DNA of 64,000 nt from Aplectana chamaeleonis (lineage: Eukaryota > Nematoda > Chromadorea > Rhabditida > Cosmocercidae): assembly GCA_029168955.1 (NCBI GenBank), contig JAPDOI010000135.1, positions 684,001 through 748,000 of the forward strand, given 5' to 3'. Positions 56,341 through 64,000 of this stretch are shown here, in pieces (the first letter of the stretch is position 1; the number at the start of each line of letters is the position of its first letter). The notes under the pieces are model-generated. The model was not told the DNA's origin and ran no database searches. It saw only the letters and a list, made by a program, of their open reading frames with translations. The position numbers and the translations under genes were made by a program.

Positions 56341-57734
56341 TTTGATTACTTCTGTTTGATCCAGAGATGGTCACTCCATTATCGAATAAGAGAAGTGTTT
56401 CGGATGTAGATGCACTCGCCGTGGCAAAATTTGATCCTATAATTTAAAAGGCGCTCATTCAAAAAATTTGTAAAGCATTTTCCGAAAAACTCATTCTTTT
56501 TGAATTCTAAAAGACGGGCGATTCCTGGAAATCCATATCCTCATTAGAACAAATTTCTGAAACCTTGCGTCAAGCTGAACCAACTCATTAATTGGAAAGA
56601 AAGAAGAAACTGAGACCGGAAAATTATTAATAAGAAATTTTAAGAAAAAAAGGTACCACAAAAACATCCTGTAGGAACTCTTCGAAATTGATGATTCAAA
56701 GAGTGGATCACTCAGAACTCTCTGAAACCGTCACCTGGGTCATCAATCACACGCTCTCCACGTCCCTATTCGGTTGTCTCTTTCACTCCTGACGCCGTCT
56801 AACTATTGCGCCATAAATGGGGAGAATGGCGTGTGGTTTTGATGTGTGCATCATGGCGGCAAATTTTAGCTGGGTGGTGGTCGTTCCGGGCCCCTCAAGT
56901 CGAAGGCCGGACTGCGCCGTGCTCCACCTGTCCCAGAGCCGTCTCTCTACCATCCGTAGTGATCCTGCACCGGTACTGGAGCCGCCCCTTAGACCCTCTT
57001 CTTCATAGTCGGCCGATCGGTTGTAGCCAGCTCCCGGTCGATGAGCATGCAAATGGGGGAGCAAAAAACCATCCGTTATGGCTTCGGACTGAGCACGTCT
57101 GTGTGCCGCTCTTCGTGGCCATTCCGGTCTATAGGCATGCAATACGTCGCTCACTTAGGTCTGGAAAATACCCTCGCTGTGGCCGGTCTGAGCCTCGCAT
57201 GGTCCGTCCTTATCCAGCTATGACCGTCACGGTAGTTAAGAATGCTATGCTTCGAGTACTGAGATGGGAAATCCCCCCGTTACGGCTCGGGATTCAGCCA
57301 GCCGCGGTGCGTTCCCGGAGTACGCCTCCATAATCGATTGGCATGCAGCACACGCCAGGCGCACTTGGGATCACTAGGGACGGGAGGGGACAGCCTCCGG
57401 GACCACTGGGGATGGAATAGGACTGCTCAGCCTGGCCTCCGGCCGACTATGATGACCGGGGCTTAATGGGCCGGCTGCATGCCAATGGAAGTATGCAAGC
57501 GTACTCCGAGAGCGCACTTTGCTGGCTCAGTCCGGTCACGATTCTCCATCAGAGTTAGCATCGCAACTGCATACGTATCGACCGGGACGGCACACAGCTG
57601 GATCCAGAACGGACCAGGCGGGGCAACACTTCAAGCTTCCATCGCGGCGGAATTTTCGACCCTAGTGAACAATGTATTGCGGTCGACGCCAATCGTACTG
57701 ATACTTATGCGTTCCTTATTGCACGTTGGCGAAA
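56341..57734. other. No recognised gene
   Basis: GC-rich from 56780 on, with overlapping frames of 120-175 codons on both strands (56783-57333). A 13-bp inverted pair ATTGGCATGCAGC/GCTGCATGCCAAT sits at 57337 and 57474. No family assigned. Confidence 0.35.
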
Positions 57735-58060
57735 ACCAGGTACCAGGAGTTAACCAGGCCGTTGCGCCAATTTTCCGGCGCGCAGCTACGACCCCCCCTG
57801 TTGACCGAAAATTTGCAAAAAGAATTAAAATTTTCACTACCCCGCCCCCGATTAAAACTTCTTTAGCCTTATTTGAGTGACTAACTTGAAAGTTTAAAAT
57901 GCAATCTTTTTCCACGCAACTGGCTATTTTGAAAAACATTTACCTCTGCTTCGGGATTTTTACGACCCCCCCCCTCAAATTCCCATTTTTCCAGAACTTT
58001 CAAAAAATTCTACGACCCTCGTTGCGCCGAGGTCACGCCAACCCTGCTCAGCCCTGCCTG
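57735..58060. mobile_element. MITE family L, copy 2
   Basis: CCAGGCCGTTGCGCCAATTT near the left and CGTTGCGCCGAGGTCACGCC near the right, with TACGACCCCCC inside; same order as 32355-32637. It lies about 10 bp from FB copy 3. Confidence 0.7.
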
Positions 58061-58069
58061 GCACGCGTA

Positions 58070-58327
58070 CAGTTGACGGCAATGTTAGTGACATGAATTT
58101 GCGAAGTTGCGGATACTCGCACCACATGCTACGGTAGAATCTGGCGTACTTTGCCAGAGTTCCGTCATCGATCGGCGCCACAGCTGATATTCCTCCCCGT
58201 GAGCAGAGGAGACGACGTTTGGCGCCGATCGATGACGAAATCTGGCAAAGTACCAGATTCTACCGTAATTTAGGCGGATACGAGTCCGCAAATCCGCACC
58301 GTGTCCTTTCAAGATTGCGGTCAACTT
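58070..58327. mobile_element. Fold-back element FB, copy 3
   Basis: CAGTTGACGGCAATGTTA ... ATTGCGGTCAACTTT, with GGTAGAATCTGGCGTACTTT against CAAAGTACCAGATTCTACC. It has small insertions relative to copy 1. Confidence 0.88.
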
Positions 58328-59244
58328 TGTATGTGATAACATGCGATGCACCGGGAATAGGCGCCGAAAGAACAATAAGAGGAGCAAGGTATCGGTGCTG
58401 CGATCAGAGCCGAATGTACATGTGTAACAACCGAGACGGCTACGACGTGCTCAGTCCGGCCACAACGGAAGGATTTTATAACCGATTCGCGCCGATGATG
58501 AATATGCTTATCGACCAGGATGGCCACAGCCGATCGGCCAACTTTTAACGGGTTTTAGATTACCAAGATACCGAGCAAACGAAACACGGAGAGATCCGCA
58601 AGCTGATAGGGCCTCCTTCAGAAAGCGGTCGCGGTGCGACCGCGACCATCGAGTCGTCGGGTAATGCAAAGCGAGGCGATTTGAGGCATCGTGTCGCCGG
58701 AACTACGCCGATTCCAGCACTTCTTGAGGCATTTTTTTTCTGATCGTGCGACGCGACCAGATGGATGTGAGAGATTTCTGTTCGATCGCATCGCAGTGCG
58801 ATCCCACTTCTTTTTATGTAGGAACCTTGTCCTGGCGGCGGTCCAATCTCGTCCGCGGAAAGCACTGCGGATTCGTCTCGAGCACCGTTACAGAGCACCG
58901 ACAATAAAGGACAGGAAGGTGGCATCGGGGCGGGAAGCGATCTCGTGATGAGCAGCCCTATTGATATATAGCAGGGAACTAACATTACGGCAGCCCATCA
59001 AAAGATCGGTGTAGCTCCGAGATGCCACTCTGCTCAGCCCTTAACTTAAGATGGTGTAACCATTACCACTAGTAATAAATATGTCTCTTATTAGTGTGCG
59101 GCAAGAAAGCAGGTTTACATCCTCATTCTTAATATCACTGTATTTTGGCGACTTTTATGCCCGGACGAGTTCAGACGCCAGCAGGAAGAATTCCGGACAT
59201 CGCGCCGCGGACGCAAGCAGGCGCGCAGCGGGGTGGTAGAGTTT
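58328..59244. other. No recognised gene
   Basis: Contains TGATCGTGCGACGCGACCAG (58740), a word shared with repeat F regions. No exon chain. Confidence 0.4.
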
Positions 59245-59680
59245 TCTTCTTCTTCTTCTTACTGCAGCCTCAAAGTGGTTTTTGTCATAGGTTGAGGAAC
59301 TGGGCGGCCTTCACAGAATTCTCGTCCAGAGATCCATTGTTGTCAAGGAGGTAGGTCTCTTTTGGGCACATGAACAAGTGCGCCGTGTCGTGTCCGGGAG
59401 CACCACAGTCCGGGCATGCGTCTGGTCGGCTGCTGTCGATCTTGTTGACGTAAGACGCCATGAGCAGAATAGAGAGGCCACAGCGCAAAGCGAGGCGAGA
59501 GCACATCTGGCTCGCCTGCCGAGTTGAGAGACTCGGACTCGCAAACCCGAGGCGGCACTGCTCCTAAAGTAGGGTTCACAGCCGCCTTCTGCTCCAGATA
59601 TCCTCGGATTAAACTGGGTGTGCTCTACACTCACGCAGAAGACGAAGCCTTTCCATGTTGGAGTCGGCCCCATCTCTGTA
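59245..59680 (-). pseudogene. Non-LTR retrotransposon C-terminal remnant
   Basis: The - strand frame 59506-59285 reads ASYVNKIDSSRPDACPDCGA then PGHDTAHLFMCP and ENSVKAAQFLNL, stop. A CPDCG-x6-H-x3-C knuckle followed by a short AAxFLxL end is typical of the tail of Jockey/R1-like LINE reverse transcriptases. Upstream, in another frame, is QLGRRARCALASL, the RRTR.TLAQLRSG-like block, so there is at least one frameshift (near 59480). A GAA-type tail (TCTTCTTCTTCTTCTTA on the + strand) follows. Confidence 0.7.
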
Positions 59681-60139
59681 CATCAACTTTACGAGGAGAA
59701 TCTGCGAACGGCATCCTAATCGACTCTTTCTCTAATGGGCTTCACTAATTCTAAAGTTTTCTAATTGTAATGAGAGGCGGGAAACGGGAGACCGAGCGAC
59801 ACGTAAGTATGGACGAACGGCGAGGAGGGTGACGCGCGTGATTGGATGGGACAAGGAGTTTCAGCCGCCTCTTTTTCACGGTTGGAGAACAGTACGAACA
59901 CCACTCCATTACTGTCACAACTCAACCAAATTTATCGTCCGTGTTGGTCCCGCTAAAAAGGGAAGTGTTTTCTGTGGTAACCGCATCTGCGAATGGGACT
60001 AGTATTGTCAGTATGTCTTTTGGCTCAATAGTAAAGCTGCTGAGTATCGCGCCACAAGTTGCAGGTTCCAAGAAGTTCATAAGCGTTTACATTTTTTGGG
60101 TGTTTCAAAAAATAATTTCGGATTTTACTCAAAACTTGT
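59681..60139. other. No gene seen
   Basis: A 103-codon + frame at 59842-60153 has no motif and runs into the repeat cluster. Confidence 0.4.
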
Positions 60140-60860
60140 GTGTAGAGAGGTAGTCTAGGGTTGTGAACACCGAATCTGGAGTCCGTTCATCAAAATTCTG
60201 AGATTTACTACCAGGTTACGGTAGGTACCATGTCCTTTAAGGGGCAAAACCTACCTTAGTATTTTGAAAAATCGACAAGCAGACGTTAAATTCGCATTCA
60301 CCACCCGAATAGCCCCAGTGCACACCAATTTTGAGTCAAATCGTGTTTAGCCCTTCAATAACCCATGGAGAAACATTTTTGAGCCACATTTCTATCGTAG
60401 CGTTCCGCGAATCGTCAAAAGCCACATTTGTGCCCTTAAATTTTTCCCTGGATAGGAGGCGTGCGGAACGAATTTAGTCGAAAACTTTGGAAGAATTGAC
60501 AGATAAACCTCCAGATTTGTGATCAGCGCCCAAAATAACAGGATTTTTAATAAAATCTAGAACGTTTTTCTAAAAGAAGCCCTCCAATTAGTATAAATAA
60601 ACGAACAACCCGAAATCTGTACCAGTTCGAAACAAAGTTCCCGGGAAATGTGCTTTCACCCAAGCTTTGCTCAGGGAGGTTGTTTTGGGGCGCTGAACAC
60701 GATTATGTATGAGGTTCGTTCCCAGATTTTCGAAAGTTTACTGAGCGTGTTGGAAGGTAGCAAAAGCATAGAAAATGACCCTTCTTTAAACATAACTTCT
60801 CTAGCACCTGCCACTCGGGGGCGGAATACTGGACCGTTTTTTACTATGGAGGCCTAAAGC
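60140..60860. repeat. Cluster of the recurring 45-bp motif
   Basis: Copies near 60150 (reverse), 60270-60315 (forward), 60495-60545 (forward) and 60670-60715 (reverse). The best is CAGATTTGTGATCAGCGCCC followed by AAAATAAC. Other clusters are at 5500-6040 and 28425-29205. Confidence 0.55.
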
Positions 60861-62711
60861 CTAGTTTGACTCGCATCGCTGCTGTTTTTCATCCGCAGCG
60901 ATTTAGTGAAAACCCGCTGCCGCAGCGATGTAGCAGCGGCAGCGATTCTGTTCATAGTGCGTAGGCCCACGGATGATAGAAGAAATCCAATCAACCAGTG
61001 AAATTAATGGCTGGTAGTCATCAAATAATAACGCGTTTCGACTCGAAAACACGATCTTGTCATGTGAAAGCGGTCAATGTTCATTAGACGAAACGTGTTC
61101 ATTCGCTGGCAATCGCTCCGTCGCTGCCATTTTGGCCGCGCGATGGAGCGATGGTCAGCGACCATTGAGAATCGCTCTTCAAGCAGCGCATGCAGTGCAA
61201 AACATAGGATTTACGCTGTCGCCGCGACCCAGCGATGGTAGGACGTTTGCCACCGAAGCGATCAATACAATTGGAGCGGCTTTCCATTGTTACGCGCGAT
61301 GAAGAAGGAACAATTGTCCCTCGCATGGCCGTGGCAGCGACCACCTGCAGCCGCAAAACTAGCCGGCTTAAGAGATACCAGCAATACATGTCGTTTTTAC
61401 AGATGTGCCTTTACTGCCCTGAACGCTTCCCTTGTAGGAAAAGGGGTAACTCAAATCGGGGGCAAGCCTGCAAATTTTGACCATTACTGGGTTTTGTTGC
61501 AATAGTTGAATACAGCGTAGTTTTTCCAGAGAATTAATTCCCCGTACATTTCTTCATTATGCTCCGTGATGAATATTCTTAAAGACTGCTGAAACTGGAC
61601 GTGAAACTTGGGCTTGCTGCAATATACCATTAGTAATGTGAAAGCTGCTAGAAAATATCGTAATATGGAGAAAAGAATTATAGGCAAATGTACTTCCACA
61701 TTCTCCTTCTTAATCCTCGTCCTCCTCCTGTGTTTCATTCTCATGACAATTGGTCAGTGTCCTGGAAAAAAATTGATTTATGTGAAGAATAAGGCTCAAT
61801 TTGCCACAACATTGAGAAAAACAACGACAAATGAAACGTGGTTTCAAAGAGTCCTTCGATTGTCAGATCACTGTAAAGGCGGATAGCACCCAACTGTCGG
61901 GATTGTAATCGTACTCAAGTTCTTTATTCATCAGGTTCAATTGAAAAAAGCAAAAAAAAAAGAATAAAAAATGAGTGGGAGTCCTCAAAAACATGCCGCC
62001 GAGCATGGAACGCGCCGCGCCGCAACGCCAGGATCGTGTCAGGACCAGTTCGAAAATCAGTGGGGCGCACTGCGTCTCTTGCTCTCTCGCTAGAGCACAG
62101 CAGTCGCCCGGAAAGCGACCGGACAGGGGCCGTCGGTTGGTTTTTCAACCGAACAGCAACCTCGGCCGCATTTTCAGCCTCGGTTGCTGTCCGGGCGGTG
62201 ACGTCATTTGTGGGGGGAGCCGGTCCCGCCTCTTCCGGAGCGGGCCAAATGCCTGAGTAATTACAGGCTGCAACGCTCACATCATGTCGGGAATTTGGTT
62301 CGCAGGAATACCACCAAAAGCAAGATTCAAGAAAATGAAACTTGAGCATTTCACGCCGCTGCTGATTCTAAAATTCTTAGCAATCACGAATCCCATCACA
62401 AGCACCCTTATTCCGCTGTGAGAAAAGGCAAAATCTGTTGTAATCGACTACGCTCCTAGCCTAGAGAAGATAGCTCAATTGTTCGTCAGACAATATATTC
62501 TGAAGGTAAGAGCTGGGGTAAACCAACCATACTCCGATTCTCAATTCAGAATTTTTAGGTTTTCACATCAAGACAAATAAGAGCGCTGCCTGCAAGTTAC
62601 AATGAAAGTACCAAGAATTACCAAACATTTGATTCATGCGATATTTTCGCTGTGAGTTGTAGGTTTTCTATCTTAACTACGCTAAGATTTTTCGAAAATC
62701 GAAATTATTAT
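60861..62711. other. No recognised gene; hairpins
   Basis: CAGCGATGG/TCGCTG words recur at 60870-60950 and 61095-61310. A nested hairpin at 62103-62200 pairs CGCCCGGA with TCCGGGCG and CAGCAACCTCGGC with GCCTCGGTTGCTG. A 92-codon + frame (61608-61886) has one hydrophobic segment (FSFLILVLLLCFILMTIG) but no family. Confidence 0.4.
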
Positions 62712-62970
62712 CACTCGTGGCGCGTACGATGCTCCGTCTGCCCTGAGCTCTCTCGTTGTCTCTAACCTCCAGCACGCGTAGTAACCATGCGCTTTCACAG
62801 CATATGTGGGGTCATGGGAAAGAAATTCTACAGCACAGGCGGAACCATCCATGTACAGACTATAAGACGGCTAAATTCACATGGTTCCTACGCGTGCTGG
62901 TGCGGAGCGGAGGTTAGAGTCAGTGATAGAGCGGAGGGTATACGGAGGCTGAGGCATCGCGCCCGCCGCT
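62712..62970. repeat. Repeat R in inverted pair
   Basis: 62712-62782 (TCTCGTTGTCTCTAACCTCC, AGCACGCGTAGTAACCAT) is the complement of 62880-62960 (ATGGTTCCTACGCGTGCTGG, GCGGAGGTTAGAGTCAGTGA). About 100 bp separates the arms, so the block is a TIR-like form of a repeat that is single-armed elsewhere. Confidence 0.7.
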
Positions 62971-64000
62971 CGCCCCTCAAATGATGTGAATTACGACGTT
63001 TTATAGAGGGTATACGGACAGTAAGAAGAGTGTGAGAGTGTGTGGTTTTCGGTTTCCAACCGCTGCGAGGTTTACAATTATGTTACAATAATTTTTATGA
63101 CAAATTTCAAACATGCAATTAATCAACGGAAACAGCTAGCTATCGATGATGATGATATGAGGATGGCTGTGGTTTCGAAGGCGAATGGTGGCAGGATGTT
63201 GTTGAACGGCGGCGTAGGTGAAGCTCAAACGGCGTATTGCCAAAGTAGCGGGTTCTAAAAGGTTTCAGTGGGCTAGCGAGGTTCAAAGGCTCAACGTATT
63301 TCAGCTAACCCTAGTGGAGGACCCAAACAACCCCAAGAAGAGCCGAATGGAGAAGAAAAAGATGAGAAGACTGTCGCTGTCTTCGCTCGCGACCCCTCGT
63401 CCCTTTTCTGTCGCACGCGACCCAACCGCTTCTGGTTTAGATTAGCTCTGGCCGCATTCCGGCGGGACTGGGGCTGTCTACTCACCGAGGAAGGGGGGCA
63501 GGGTCTCTACACACATGGAGGGAGGAGCACGGACGGGATTCATTGCTGACGCGACGCGCGCAGCGGAACTTTTCATCCTACTACCCCATCACTGGAGCGC
63601 GCTTACCACAAGCTCACGAGATTTCACGGGCTTTCATGTTTTTGTTCATTCTCACATGACTTTTCTTTATGCTCTCGAGTTGTTCCTCTTATCATCTTAT
63701 CCTGGACACTCATTTCAATAACTCTTGTGTGTTCTCGTGCCATTGTACTGCTTGATATTTATAGGAAATGTAATATGGTATTAAAGATCGAGCTTCATCT
63801 TAGATGTAGTGATGGGATCGTTGCTGCCGACAACCAGTTTGGCTCTGGATTATGAAACATAAAGAAATAGTCGTACGAGGATCAATAAACACATGAAATG
63901 TCATGAAATTTCGCGAGATTGTGGCAAGCGCGCTTCAGTGATGGGGTAATCAGATGAAAAAATTCCGCCGCGCGCGTCGCGTCAGCATGAAATCTCGTTC
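62971..64000. other. No recognised gene
   Basis: A tail shared with 23700-23745 (ATGATGTGAA, TTTATAGAGGGTA) ends near 63015. The frames at 63218-63445 (Lys/Ser-rich) and 63515-63721 have no support. Confidence 0.4.

Overview
The window looks like nuclear DNA of a parasitic strongylid (clade V) nematode, probably hookworm-like. The evidence is one intron-rich, secreted double-CAP protein gene of the ASP type (a family expanded in strongylids), short GT-AG introns, and a dense layer of decayed DNA transposons, fold-back MITEs and non-LTR retrotransposon tails. The species assignment is inference. There are no bacterial-type operons, rRNA genes or CRISPR arrays.

Layout. 1-4444: the only gene I could reconstruct end to end, a two-domain CAP protein on the + strand in 12 exons with consistent phases. 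A TATA box lies upstream and repeats sit in its large introns. 4436-12500: a nest of inverted-repeat elements (TTAA-flanked families A and B, a TA-flanked MITE, a 1.6 kb near-palindrome, a TAA-flanked element inside a TTAA element). 12830-14270: a 22-bp minisatellite and a TIR element carrying 66-bp tandem units. 14486-16265: a 5'-truncated non-LTR retrotransposon (- strand). 17360-21340: family C MITE and a dispersed repeat with a snap-back core, one copy split by a TTA-flanked element. 22976-27560: fragmentary coding DNA on the - strand, including a MULE-like transposase relic and a frameshifted C2H2 zinc-finger pair. 28400-34530: repeats and inverted-repeat elements. 34590-35920: a 21-bp minisatellite. 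36634-37668 and 48310-49370: two dead mariner copies. 39190-40165: mariner and RTE remnants. 41775-41846: a tRNA-like (SINE-like) sequence. 42065-46511: a local duplication and a cluster of palindromic MITEs. 51790-53270: a roughly 43-bp minisatellite. 53870-64000: more MITEs, a LINE tail, and long unannotated stretches.

How it fits together. One host secretory gene sits beside a repeat sink. Several elements can be dated relative to one another because they are nested or because a paralogous empty site survives in the window. No autonomous transposase with an intact frame was found, and no new multi-gene system is supported. The most unusual signals are the TTAA-flanked MITE families that share target sites, the empty/filled site pairs with exact TA duplications, the two coding-like minisatellite strands, and a recurring motif of about 45 bp found in three clusters.
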